Assembly: GCA_958295465.1 (NCBI GenBank)
Contig: OY282353.1
Span: 1,736,001 to 1,800,000, forward strand
Direction: 5' to 3'
DNA from: an uncultured Gammaproteobacteria bacterium
GTDB taxonomy: Bacteria > Pseudomonadota > Gammaproteobacteria > HK1
DNA length: 64,000 nucleotides
Every line of letters starts with the position of its first letter. Positions within the stretch are counted from its first letter, which is position 1. The notes under the pieces are model-generated. The model saw nothing but the letters and a program-made list of their open reading frames with translations. It did not search any database and was not told the DNA's origin. The position numbers were made by a program, and so were the translations under genes. Shown here in pieces: positions 25,130-33,376 of the stretch.

Positions 25130-26169
25130 CACCCCTGATCCTGCCGGAGTCGGCGGCACCGCTTTGGACCCCCCTTCGGGAAAGCCTGGACAGGGTGTTC
25201 CCGGGAGGAAATACGGGAGAACGCTGGAGCCTTGGAGGCGGCACCATCCTGGCAGCGTTCTGGGACAACCACCGGTGCAGCACGGACCTGGATGCGCTCA
25301 TCTGGCGCGTCCGCGAAGAAGAGGAAGGTGCGAATCTCACCGAACTGTTCAAGAGCGTTGAACAAGGGGTGGAGGACGGACTGGATCGTGCGATGCACGA
25401 ACATGGGGGCCGCCGGCGGGTAGACGAGGCAGACGGCGAACAACGGCGCAGTTACGTGTTCCCAAGCGGAAAGATCGATCTGTTCGAACCGGATAAACCA
25501 CGGCTCTGGGCACCGACCGCGTTCGACGTCGCCGGAAGAATGACTCTGGTCGAGACCGTCGCGGCCATCCTGTACGGGAAAATCAGCGGGAGAGGTCTGT
25601 ATCCACCGGTCAGAGACGTATTCGACGTCGGGGTCGCCAAGAAGATGGCAGAGGATGCCTTGATGGAGACAGCCGAGGCATTGGGGAAGAAAAAGACAGC
25701 GGCCGTCGTCGAACAATGGAGACGGCAACGCGCGCGTCTGGCAAAACTGGCGGCAGAAGACATCCAGGGCGTGAAGCCGAAGTGGAAGCACATTCAGACA
25801 GATCCCGGGAAGTACGGAGCCCAGGCGCTGGAAGATAGTTGGACGCAAATCGTTCCGGACATAAACATGGCGATCCGATTCGAAACCGACGAATTGGCTC
25901 GGACCATCAGGGAAATCCGCCGTGAGGAAGGCTACGGACGAGTGGAGATCAGGGTAACGCCAACGGGCTGCGACGTTGGAGTCAGAGGTTATGGAGACAA
26001 CGTACTGCGCGACGTAGCGAAAGGTGTAGACGTCGAAGAGCTGGCACCGATGCAGGCGAGCCTGGAGGGAAAGCCAGAGGCGGAAATTCCGGAGATCAAG
26101 AGGATGATCGAACGAACGCTCGCGGAACAACGCAGGTTGATGGAACTCGGGATCAGTCGCGGGATCTGA
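25126..26169 (+). CDS. AbiEii-like nucleotidyltransferase toxin
   Basis: 347 residues. WSLGGGTILAAFWDNHRCST followed by DLDALIWRV is the GG-x-HR-S-D-D nucleotidyltransferase signature of AbiEii/DUF1814 proteins. Further conserved bits: SGKIDLFEPDKPRL, MTLVETVAAILYGKISGRGL and RDVFDVGVAK. Type IV AbiE toxins modify tRNA or NTP pools and cause abortive infection. It is longer than many AbiEii proteins by a C-terminal region (from about residue 240) with EIRREEGYGRVEIRVTPTGC, of unknown role. Translation is coupled to the gene upstream. Confidence 0.8.
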   Translation: MTPLILPESAAPLWTPLRESLDRVFPGGNTGERWSLGGGTILAAFWDNHRCSTDLDALIWRVREEEEGANLTELFKSVEQGVEDGLDRAMHEHGGRRRVDEADGEQRRSYVFPSGKIDLFEPDKPRLWAPTAFDVAGRMTLVETVAAILYGKISGRGLYPPVRDVFDVGVAKKMAEDALMETAEALGKKKTAAVVEQWRRQRARLAKLAAEDIQGVKPKWKHIQTDPGKYGAQALEDSWTQIVPDINMAIRFETDELARTIREIRREEGYGRVEIRVTPTGCDVGVRGYGDNVLRDVAKGVDVEELAPMQASLEGKPEAEIPEIKRMIERTLAEQRRLMELGISRGI

Positions 26170-26238
26170 CGAGAGGCACCGTAAAGGGCGAACTCGCCTT
26201 GATGACAATCGGCACACGGAAATACTGAAAACAAGCCG

Positions 26239-26379
26239 ATGAAGGAATCATTCCGTGAAACTGTCATGAAGGATGAAGATCTGCCTCGCCAGCAGAATTT
26301 GGTGCACGACGGCGGCAAGGTGCCGTTGGACGGGCAGGAAGGTTTGAAAGAGTCGCCGCCGCTCCAACGGAAGCGGTGA
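26239..26379 (+). CDS. Small ORF overlapping methyltransferase start
   Basis: 46 codons (MKESFRETVMKDEDLPRQQN and a basic tail QRKR), whose TGA overlaps the ATG of the broken methyltransferase. The overlap hints at coupling; the sequence is polar and not recognised as a control protein. Low confidence. Confidence 0.25.
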   Translation: MKESFRETVMKDEDLPRQQNLVHDGGKVPLDGQEGLKESPPLQRKR

Positions 26380-27171
26380 TGTCGAGTGATCGTCAGGATG
26401 CCATATCATCGGATATCCGCGAAGGTGCCCGGAATACGGTACGGCCGATGATGCACGAACACCACGCTCCACGGCCGAGCGGGGATGGCTGGCCGGTCGT
26501 CACCGCATCGAACCTCCTGGAGCGCCTCGACCTCGAACGGCTCGACCTCACGAAACGGCCGGCGGTCGATTCCGGGCACCGTGCGGACCTGGGGCAGTTC
26601 TTCACCCCGATCGGCGTCGCCCGCTTCATGGCTTCCATGCTCTAGGTGCGCGAGCCGCCCGAAACGCTCCGAATCCTCGACCCCGGGGGCGGCAGCGGCG
26701 TCCTGACGGCCGCGGCGGTGGCGGAACTTTGCAGCCGGCCCGTGCGCAGCAGACCCGCCACCCTGCACGCCACCGTCTGGGAGATCGACGCTCGGCTCGC
26801 CGACGATCTGGACCGCACCTTCGAGCACTGCCGCGCGGTGTGCACGAAGGCCGGGGTCACCTTCCGCGGCGAGCACCGCCGGGGGAACTTCGTCCTCGAC
26901 GCGGCCGCCTGGGCCGACGACCAGGATCTCCTTGAACCCGAACGCCATGCACGGCCCGGTCAACGTGTTGCGCCACAATCAGCTCAAGGATCTGTTCGTG
27001 GGCTCCACCGCGGGCCTGGTCTTCGTGACGGCGTTTCTCCATCGCGCGGCCATGCGCGGATACCTGCCGGAGATCGCATGGGAAACCGAGGTCCGGATTG
27101 CCGACGCGCCCGAGCACCTCGTCCATTTCAACGGCGAGCGCTTTCTCGGTCCGTACGAGAGAGGCGAATAG
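26379..27171 (+). pseudogene. Ruined BsuBI/PstI-type restriction-modification locus
   Basis: The 5' part reads as an N6-adenine methyltransferase: LGQFFTPIGVARFMASML, an in-frame TAG at 26643-26645, then LRILDPGGGSGVLTAAAVAE and RRGNFVLDAAAWADDQD. The frame then breaks before the NPPY catalytic box. The last about 80 codons, in another frame (from about 26932), read GSTAGLVFVTAFLHRAAMRG and LPEIAWETEVRIADAPEHLV ending HFNGERFLGPYERGE. I take this as the C-terminus of a BsuBI/PstI-family endonuclease. A central deletion therefore fused methyltransferase head to nuclease tail. A further scrap EHFNGER is seen near 27348. Confidence 0.7.
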
Positions 27172-27412
27172 CGCGACGGACGAAAGCGCGGTCCGCGCGA
27201 AGCTGTCACCGCACTCCGGGTGCTTTGCCCATCCGGTGAAGAACGAGTCCACGTCGTATACGATGTTTTCCGCTTTCAGGTTCCATCAGATTCCATCTCT
27301 TTCCTTCTCAGGCGTGCCACCGCGCCAGCTCCACTCGTCAGGGAGATCACCGAGCATTTCAACGGCGAACGCTGACGTTACGCCCGGCAACCTGAGATTC
27401 GCTCGACTGCCC

Positions 27413-28480
27413 ATGCTCCGCCTCCTCATCGTCGTCACCGTCTACTTCCTCGTCTTCGGCTACGCGCAGATCGTGGCGGGGGTGCTCCTCTTTCCCGGCT
27501 GGCGTCCGGGGACCCCCGAACTGCTCGTGCTGCTCGTGGGGCCGAACGCCGGATGGCTCATTCATCAGGCTTGGCGCAACGCGCTGACACGGTGGGTGCT
27601 GAGGGCCGCCTGGCTGTGGATGGGGCTCGCCTTCCTGCTGCTCTGTGTCGTCGTCCCGGTCCACCTGCTGCTCCTGATCGGGCTGCCCGGCGACGTCGCG
27701 GCGATGCTGCTCGTCGCCGTTTACGCGCCGCTCGCGGTATGGAGCCTCGTGAATGCGCACCGGCTGGAGGTGCGGCGGATCGCACTGTCGTCGCCGAAGC
27801 TCGACCGCTCCGCGAGGCTCGTGCAGATCAGCGACGTGCACGTCGGATCGCGCGGTCCCGGATTCCTTCCCCGGATCGTGCGCCGGGTCAATGCGCTCGA
27901 CCCCGACGCGGTGTTCGTGACCGGCGACCTGGTCGACCTGATGCGCCTTCCCGAAGACGCCCTCGACTCCATCGGCGCGCTGGTCGCTCCCGCGTTCTTC
28001 GCGATTGGCAACCACGAGCGCTACGTCGGGAGCGATGCGGTCTGCGCGCGCCTCGAAACGCTCGGGGTGACGGTGCTGCGCAACGCGCGCGCCGAGTGGG
28101 GGACGATGCGTATCGTCGGCATCGACGACGCCGAGGCGCGGGATCAGGTCGCGCGCGTGCTCGAACGGATTGGCGGGCACGACGAAACCCGGTTCACCAT
28201 TCTCATGTACCACCGCCCGGACGGGCTGGAGGACGCGGCGCGGTCGGGCATCGACCTGATGCTCTGCGGGCATACCCACAACGGGCAGATCGTGCCGTTC
28301 GACCGGATCGTGAAGCGCTACTTCCCCCGTATCGCCGGCCGCTACGACGCCGGCGCCACGGTGCTCTACGTCTCTCCCGGCACCGGGACCTGGGGCCCGA
28401 CGATGCGCCTCGGCTCGTCGAACGAGATCACCGTGCTCGAGCTTTCTCCGGCGCCGGGAGGCGCGGGACGCGAATCATGA
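27413..28480 (+). CDS. Membrane-anchored metallophosphoesterase
   Basis: 355 residues from ATG 27413. About four hydrophobic helices fill residues 1-115 (LLIVVTVYFLVFGYAQIVAG, WLWMGLAFLLLCVVVPVHLL). The calcineurin-like catalytic domain follows with all metal motifs: VQISDVHVGS, VFVTGDLVDL, FFAIGNHERYVG, ILMYHRPDG and LCGHTHNGQIVPFD. This is the YkuE/YaeI-like layout, acting on phosphoesters such as UDP-diacylglucosamine or other lipid-linked substrates at the membrane; substrate not determinable here. It stands alone, downstream of the broken restriction locus. Confidence 0.9.
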   Translation: MLRLLIVVTVYFLVFGYAQIVAGVLLFPGWRPGTPELLVLLVGPNAGWLIHQAWRNALTRWVLRAAWLWMGLAFLLLCVVVPVHLLLLIGLPGDVAAMLLVAVYAPLAVWSLVNAHRLEVRRIALSSPKLDRSARLVQISDVHVGSRGPGFLPRIVRRVNALDPDAVFVTGDLVDLMRLPEDALDSIGALVAPAFFAIGNHERYVGSDAVCARLETLGVTVLRNARAEWGTMRIVGIDDAEARDQVARVLERIGGHDETRFTILMYHRPDGLEDAARSGIDLMLCGHTHNGQIVPFDRIVKRYFPRIAGRYDAGATVLYVSPGTGTWGPTMRLGSSNEITVLELSPAPGGAGRES

Positions 28481-28723
28481 TTCTCCGGGTGGGCGGCACG
28501 CCGTTGGAGGACACTTTCAGGCTCAGGGTTTGAGGATCGACAGACGTTGGTGTCGAACCGGCCGGAACAAGGATCGAGTGCCGGCTGCCCGAGCCCGAAC
28601 TCCCCCACAGATTCTGCTGACAAGGCTTTTTTCGTGCGTTCAGTGCTCATGTGGAAAAATAATTCACGACAGGCCCCTTACCTCCGATTCCAGCGGCATC
28701 ATTCGGGGAGTTTCCGCCGTGGC

Positions 28724-29449
28724 TCAGGATGCTCCTGCGCGATTGCGGCGCTTTTGCATGACCCACGCGACGGCGATGCCGACCGCCATCAGCGCGACGC
28801 CCACCCCGATACCCACCGGCCCCACGCCGGTGCGGGCGAACGTGGCGCGCATCACCCGCGGCTCGGAGACGAGGTCTCCGAGATTGAACCTCCAGCGCAC
28901 GACCTTCTCGCCACCCTCCGGGTCCGTGGCCGCCTCGCCATTCGATTCCACTACCCTGGAGGGGAATCGCACCTCGTAGCTCCATGGATATCGGGCGAAC
29001 ACCGGCGCGATGAGCGACGGCAGAAAGGACTTCCCGATCTTCTCCGGGAGGCGGGCGTGGATGGTGCGGGTGAGCACTCGCTGACCGGCGGCGTTTTCGG
29101 TCAGCACGACGTTGCCGAACAGCCCCCGGTACTGCTCGATCCGGTCGATCCCGTTCAGAGCCGCAAGCGACTCGAACGTGAGCACGAGGTGCAGCCAGCG
29201 CGTCCCTTCCCGCGTCTCGGTGCGGCTCTCGACGATCTGCAAGCCCGGCTGCGCCCGCAACGCGCTGAGCGCGGACGCGGGGTCGTACGTGCCGGATTCG
29301 GCGACTTCGGCCGCGCGCAGCAACGCTTCCTTCACCCCGATGGCCATCACCACGGTGCCGGATCCATTGCGTTCGAGCACCAGCGATTCGCGATACTCGA
29401 CGCAGCCACCGAGGATCAGGACGGAGAGAGTGAGAACGAACGGACGCAT
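28724..29449 (-). CDS. Lipoprotein with C-terminal membrane segment
   Basis: 241 residues from ATG 29449 (MRPFVLTLSVLILGGC). LSVLILGGC is a lipobox, so Cys16 should be lipidated and the body (residues 17-205) periplasmic. The C-terminus has a transmembrane helix (GIGVGVALMAVGIAVAWVMQ) followed by KRRNR. The body has a beta-rich sequence with RNGSGTVVMAIGVKEALLRA and ENAAGQRVLTRTIHARLPEK. No specific function recognised. It converges with the phosphoesterase gene. Confidence 0.8.
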   Translation of the reverse strand: MRPFVLTLSVLILGGCVEYRESLVLERNGSGTVVMAIGVKEALLRAAEVAESGTYDPASALSALRAQPGLQIVESRTETREGTRWLHLVLTFESLAALNGIDRIEQYRGLFGNVVLTENAAGQRVLTRTIHARLPEKIGKSFLPSLIAPVFARYPWSYEVRFPSRVVESNGEAATDPEGGEKVVRWRFNLGDLVSEPRVMRATFARTGVGPVGIGVGVALMAVGIAVAWVMQKRRNRAGAS

Positions 29450-29550
29450 GCCGCGAAGTCTAGCCCGCATTCCACTACCAGGGTGATTTCACGCTGGCCG
29501 GGCCTCCGACTTCAGCACGAACGACATCGACCGGGATGGATTCCCGCTCC

Positions 29551-29665
29551 CTGCGTTCGCGAGGACGAGCTTCGCGGGAATGATGAGCTTTCGCGGAGCC
29601 TGCCTCCGGCTCGACCGGGAGAGTGACGGGTCTCTGATTGATGCAACGATCGGGTTTCGATTCCC
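29551..29665. repeat. Intergenic inverted repeat, related to 52.1-52.2 kb copy
   Basis: ATTCCCGC near 29535 and GCGGGAAT near 29574 form an inverted pair. The following GACGGGTCTCTGATTGATGC and AACGATCGGG resemble GACGGGTCTTCGATGTATGC and AACAATCGGATCT at 52209-52240. Probably a REP-like family; only two copies are visible in this window. Confidence 0.5.
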
Positions 29666-29673
29666 GGCCCCGC

Positions 29674-30624
29674 TCAGTCAGGCGCAGCATCGACCTCGAA
29701 CCCCTCACCGTCCTCCCGCATCTCGAACCGCCCGTCGACCACCGCCTGCGCCCATCGGGCCGACTTCTTCAGCCCTCCGAGCGGGTAGAGGTGGACCCCG
29801 TGGATGCCGCATCCGGGATCGGTGGCGCGGTACGCTGCGAGCGCGGTGACCAGACGGTCGGGGGCGGAGACCGCGAGCAGCTTCGCGACGTTGCGGGCCT
29901 GCCGGGTGAGGAAGCGCATCGAAGGGCCGACCCCGCAGGCCCTGGCATGGCCGATGAGCGCCTTGAGCGACGCGAGGCCGGGGATGCCGACGTGGATGGG
30001 AAGCCGGTTGCCCTCGGCCTGGATGCGCTTGTCCCACGCGATCACCGGGGCGGCCTCGAAGCAGAACTGGGTGACGACGTACAGGGAGGCGCCGGTGCGC
30101 TCGGCGAACGCGTTCTTCCATGCCAGCGCCGCGCGGATCTGCGTATCGGGGATGTCGGGACTGCCCTCGGGGTGTCCGGCGACACCGATCCGCGTGATTC
30201 GATACTTGTCGAACAGCCCGGTGTCGAGGAGCTGCATGGTGTCGGAGAACTCCCCGAAGGGGCGATCGAGGCCGCCGCCGATGAGCAGCGCCTGATCGAC
30301 GCCGGCATCGCCGGTGAGGCGCGCAAGGCTCTCCTCCAGGAACGTGCGGCTCAGGATGCTTCGGGCCGCGAAGTGCGGGACGGGGTTGAACCCTTCGCGG
30401 CGCAGCCGGCCCGCGACCGTGATGGTGTCGGCGAAGCTCGATCCCGGGAGAAAGGTGATGAAGACGGTTGCGCCGGGCCGCAGATGGACGCGGTAATCCG
30501 CGATCTTCGCCGCTGCCGCGGGGGTCGTCTCGGTGGTGAAGCCCGACAGGAGGTCGATGATCGATTGTTCAGGGGACGACGCCGGACTCGTGTGATCGGT
30601 GCGACCTGCGACCTGCGGCGTCAC
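29674..30624 (-). CDS. MetF-like methylenetetrahydrofolate reductase
   Basis: 316 residues from GTG 30624, with GGAGG 8 bases upstream. FAD/folate TIM-barrel features: YRVHLRPGATVFITFLPGSS, GFNPVPHFAARSILSRT, DQALLIGGGLDRPFGEFSD, RIGVAGHPEGSPDIPD, YVVTQFCFEAAPVIAWDKRI and GIPGLASLKALIGHARACGV. It interconverts methylene- and methyl-tetrahydrofolate. The HPEG motif and overall pattern place it in a divergent MetF group often found beside corrinoid methyltransferase genes, consistent with the cluster that begins about 1 kb away. Oriented away from that cluster. Confidence 0.88.
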   Translation of the reverse strand: MTPQVAGRTDHTSPASSPEQSIIDLLSGFTTETTPAAAAKIADYRVHLRPGATVFITFLPGSSFADTITVAGRLRREGFNPVPHFAARSILSRTFLEESLARLTGDAGVDQALLIGGGLDRPFGEFSDTMQLLDTGLFDKYRITRIGVAGHPEGSPDIPDTQIRAALAWKNAFAERTGASLYVVTQFCFEAAPVIAWDKRIQAEGNRLPIHVGIPGLASLKALIGHARACGVGPSMRFLTRQARNVAKLLAVSAPDRLVTALAAYRATDPGCGIHGVHLYPLGGLKKSARWAQAVVDGRFEMREDGEGFEVDAAPD

Positions 30625-30821
30625 GATGCGTCCTCCATTGATCCGCGGCCGGCTCGTTCAGCGCACGGCCGCCTGAATCCGCCGACCGTCGGCGGGCGGA
30701 ACCCTCGCGCCGGTTCTCGGCGTTCGCCGCGCCGGAGGTCGGTCCCGCCCGTGCCCGGACTCATGGACGGCCGGGAGCGCCCGCGCCGGCTCGCCCACCG
30801 TCGGTCCGCCCGGGCACGGAT

Positions 30822-31394
30822 TCATGCATCGGCCCAGTCGAACGAGATGACCGAGGCGTGGAAGTCACCACTCTCGTCGTTGTCGCACGAAAGCACGCGA
30901 AAGCCGTTCCCTGACGCGGCCTTCCATTCGTTGTCGACGATGGTCCGGTTGGCCACCCAGTGATCGGAGTACTGGTGCATGAGCACGACGTACATCGCCG
31001 CGGCGGGGGATGCAATGCCTTCCGCGGGCCCGAGCCGGGTGTTCATCGGGCGCGGGGTCTTCCAATCGAGGAGAGGCGGTCCCGATGGTCCGTCCCCGCC
31101 GGGCGCCGCCACCGCACGCTGGATCTTCCAGGCATACGAGCGTCCCAGCATCCTGACCCCGCTCGCCGGCATCACGCAGAGAAGCGCGTGACGGTGATCA
31201 CCACGCACGGAGAGGGAATCGAGGAACGCATCGCCCGCGGTGACCGGATATGCACCGTAGACGGATGCATCGCCGTTTCCGGCCGCCTCGACGATCCGGG
31301 CCGCCGCCTCGGAGTCCAGCAGCTCGGGCGCAATCCAGTCGAGACCCTTCAGCTCGTCGTGGTCGAACTCCGGGATCGGGAATCGTTTGGCCAT
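30822..31394 (-). CDS. Unknown protein near C1 cluster
   Basis: 190 residues from ATG 31394 (MAKRFPIPEFDHDELKGLDW). Contains SVRGDHRHALLCVMPASGVR, MYVVLMHQYSDHWVANRTIV and SCDNDESGDFHASVISFDWA. No domain recognised; no signal peptide or membrane segment. Same strand as the MetF-like gene 198 bases further on, so possibly co-transcribed with it. Confidence 0.65.
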   Translation of the reverse strand: MAKRFPIPEFDHDELKGLDWIAPELLDSEAAARIVEAAGNGDASVYGAYPVTAGDAFLDSLSVRGDHRHALLCVMPASGVRMLGRSYAWKIQRAVAAPGGDGPSGPPLLDWKTPRPMNTRLGPAEGIASPAAAMYVVLMHQYSDHWVANRTIVDNEWKAASGNGFRVLSCDNDESGDFHASVISFDWADA

Positions 31395-31770
31395 CCGGAT
31401 CGTCCTCTACGTGGTGGCGAGAGATCGCCGCGTTCGCAAGGTGCGGATTCCGGCGCTCCGGCCGCCGTACCTCACGCCGGTATCCGGCATCCGCCCATGT
31501 AGATATTAGCAACGAGTCCGGCAGTCGCAAGCACCAGCGCGGGTACGGGCTCCAGCCGAGGCGGCCCGGCCTGTCTGCGACGCGGGATGCACGAGTACCA
31601 GCGAGCGGGCCGCCTTCCGCAAACGGCGCGTCCCGAAGATACTCTCGAAATCGATTGGCCGGGGTCCGCACCCCCTTCATCCGCGGAGACAGGACAAGTA
31701 TATTCCTGATATATGAACGGCCGCACCTGTCCGATGCGGCCATGCAACCCGACGACATCAGGAGCGCACG
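31395..31770. other. Divergent promoter region of the C1 cluster
   Basis: 376 bases between the unknown protein (minus) and the corrinoid cluster (plus). Carries an AT-rich inverted repeat (listed separately) but no gene that I can support. Confidence 0.5.
31699..31713. promoter_or_regulatory. TATAT-TCCTG-ATATA inverted repeat, possible operator
   Basis: Inverted repeat 57 bases upstream of the first cluster gene. It shares the ATATTC half-site with a longer repeat at 32353-32379 ahead of the next gene. A GntR/FCD regulator encoded at the end of the cluster is a candidate binder (inference). Confidence 0.4.
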
Positions 31771-32061
31771 ATGGCCAAGGTCACCATCCTCTACTGGCAG
31801 GAGATCCCGTCCGTGGTCGAGGCCAGGGACCGGAGCGGCCGGCACAAGATCGAGCTGAGCCAACGGTTCCAGGAGCTGATCGACCTCATCGCCATGAAGA
31901 AGAAGCTGGCAGGCACCGACGAGTATCTGATCCAGTGGAACAAGGGTGCGCCGAAGGAGCACGAGGGCGACCCCGAGACCGTTGCCAAGGCCGTCGCCGA
32001 GGAGATCGAGGCACGCTACGACGCGATCAGGGCGGACGAGATCGCGAAGTGCAACGCCTGA
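31771..32061 (+). CDS. Virulence-factor-domain small protein (PF13769-like)
   Basis: 96 residues from ATG 31771 (AGGAG 8 bases upstream). Starts MAKVTILYWQEIPSVVEARD, then LSQRFQELIDLIAMKKKLAG, TDEYLIQWNKGAPKEHEG and a helical tail. This matches the small 'virulence factor' family, named historically and without known chemistry, which commonly sits with corrinoid methyltransferase and RamA-like genes. It is the first gene of the plus-strand cluster. Probable accessory role in corrinoid methyl transfer, by context only. Confidence 0.75.
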   Translation: MAKVTILYWQEIPSVVEARDRSGRHKIELSQRFQELIDLIAMKKKLAGTDEYLIQWNKGAPKEHEGDPETVAKAVAEEIEARYDAIRADEIAKCNA

Positions 32062-32385
32062 GAAGACCATCGGTATCGTTCCGGCGCCGGATCCTCGGCA
32101 GTCCACGTCGTCGTCGGCCGGCGCGCGGGGGCCATGCCCCGGTGGTCCGGCGCAATCGCCGCGTGTCCGTGCACTCCCTCATGTCCGGCAACGGCAATTC
32201 CCGCCAACGCCCCGGACACGGTCGTGCCATCGGGATTTCGCGGCCTTCTCTACCGGCGGCGGCCTTCCCTGCCGTCCAGGCGTCCGGTCGTGGTGGTTCG
32301 CCAGGCGTTTCCGGGCTTGGCCGGAATCGCCGATCCGGCAACGTCCCGATTGTATTCCAAGAATATATTGATAATATTCTGCCGC
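32062..32385. other. 324-base gap inside the C1 cluster
   Basis: GC-rich first half without a supported gene; the last 40 bases before 32386 turn AT-rich and hold inverted repeats. A separate promoter for the following genes probably lies here. Confidence 0.5.
32353..32379. promoter_or_regulatory. Overlapping TATTC/GAATA inverted repeats
   Basis: TATTC-CAA-GAATA at 32353-32365 overlaps GAATAT-ATTGATA-ATATTC at 32361-32379, giving three alternating half-sites just 7 bases before the start of the next gene. Likely operator; half-sites resemble the repeat at 31699-31713. Confidence 0.5.
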
Positions 32386-33186
32386 ATGACGATGACCACC
32401 GTTGATTCACACCTGCCGGCGCCGAATGAGGCAGGACGGTTTCGTGCCGGTCCGGTGGACGTGCGCGCCGATCGCATCCTGCGCATCCAGGGCTACCGGG
32501 ACATGGGGCGGGTGCGCAGGCCGATCCGCCGGGCGGCGGAGAAGGCGGCGGAGATCGCCCGTGAGATCGTCGAGGGCGAGGTGGGTTACCGGCGGGTCGC
32601 GATTGCGGCATGCAACGGGTCGGTTCTCGAGCTCGTATGGAACAAGACTGTTCCTCGCCCGTCTACGGCGCTGACCGGAGCGCCTGCGATTCCGCGCAGT
32701 GGAATCGCCAAGCGACCCCACCAGCGGTCGCCGCTCGAAGGCGGCGAGCGCTTCGAGTGCGGTGCATTCGAGCGCTTTCTCGCGGAATGCGAATCGGTGG
32801 TCGTCTTCGCGATGACCGCGGGAGCTGCCATCGACCGGCGGATCGACGAGCTGATGGCCGCCGACGATCCGGTCGTGGCGCTGCTGCTCGACACCGCGGG
32901 CTGGCTTGCCGTCGAGTCGGTCACGCGCCAGTTCTCCGAGCGTCTCAAGGCGGACTGCGAGCAGGCGGGGCTGCGGCTCACCCGGCGGATGGGGCCGGGC
33001 TACACGTACCGGATGGGCCGGGAAATGGCGCCGTGGGGGCTGGAGGAGCAGGCCGGACTGTTCAGGGTGCTCGGCGAGGACGCCTCCCCGGTCACCGTGC
33101 TCGAAAGCGGCGCGATGCTCCCGAAGATGTCGCGCTCGGGGCTGTACGGATTGCGAGCCGCCGGCTCGGCCCGGCCGGCGGCTTGA
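32386..33186 (+). CDS. MetH activation-domain-like protein
   Basis: 266 residues from ATG 32386. N-terminal VRADRILRIQGYRDMGRVRR, a middle helix bundle (VVVFAMTAGAAIDRRIDELM), then AGWLAVESVTRQFSERLKAD and the signature GPGYTYRMGREMAPWGLEEQ with GLFRVLGEDASPVTVLESGA. The last part matches the vitamin B12-dependent methionine synthase activation domain, which binds SAM for reductive remethylation of oxidised cobalamin. Here it is a stand-alone protein, as in split MetH systems. It lies upstream of the pterin and corrinoid proteins it would serve. Confidence 0.8.
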   Translation: MTMTTVDSHLPAPNEAGRFRAGPVDVRADRILRIQGYRDMGRVRRPIRRAAEKAAEIAREIVEGEVGYRRVAIAACNGSVLELVWNKTVPRPSTALTGAPAIPRSGIAKRPHQRSPLEGGERFECGAFERFLAECESVVVFAMTAGAAIDRRIDELMAADDPVVALLLDTAGWLAVESVTRQFSERLKADCEQAGLRLTRRMGPGYTYRMGREMAPWGLEEQAGLFRVLGEDASPVTVLESGAMLPKMSRSGLYGLRAAGSARPAA

Positions 33187-33376
33187 ACGCGATCCGTGGT
33201 GGTGGCCTTCGCCTTGCGCGGAGGCGCCGAGTGGCAGGCCGGCGAGGCATCCGGGCTGACGCGGCATCGACCAACGGCAGGGCGGCCGCCTCTCTGCGCC
33301 GCCGAGAGCCGGGATCGGGGACGGAAACACGAACCATTCTTCGTCGTGGTGGACGAGACTGACGGAACAAGGACTC

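Noticed and set aside
26643..26645. TAG in the methyltransferase remnant as a possible pyrrolysine codon
   Set aside because: The gene is also frameshifted and lacks its catalytic box, so the TAG is simply decay.
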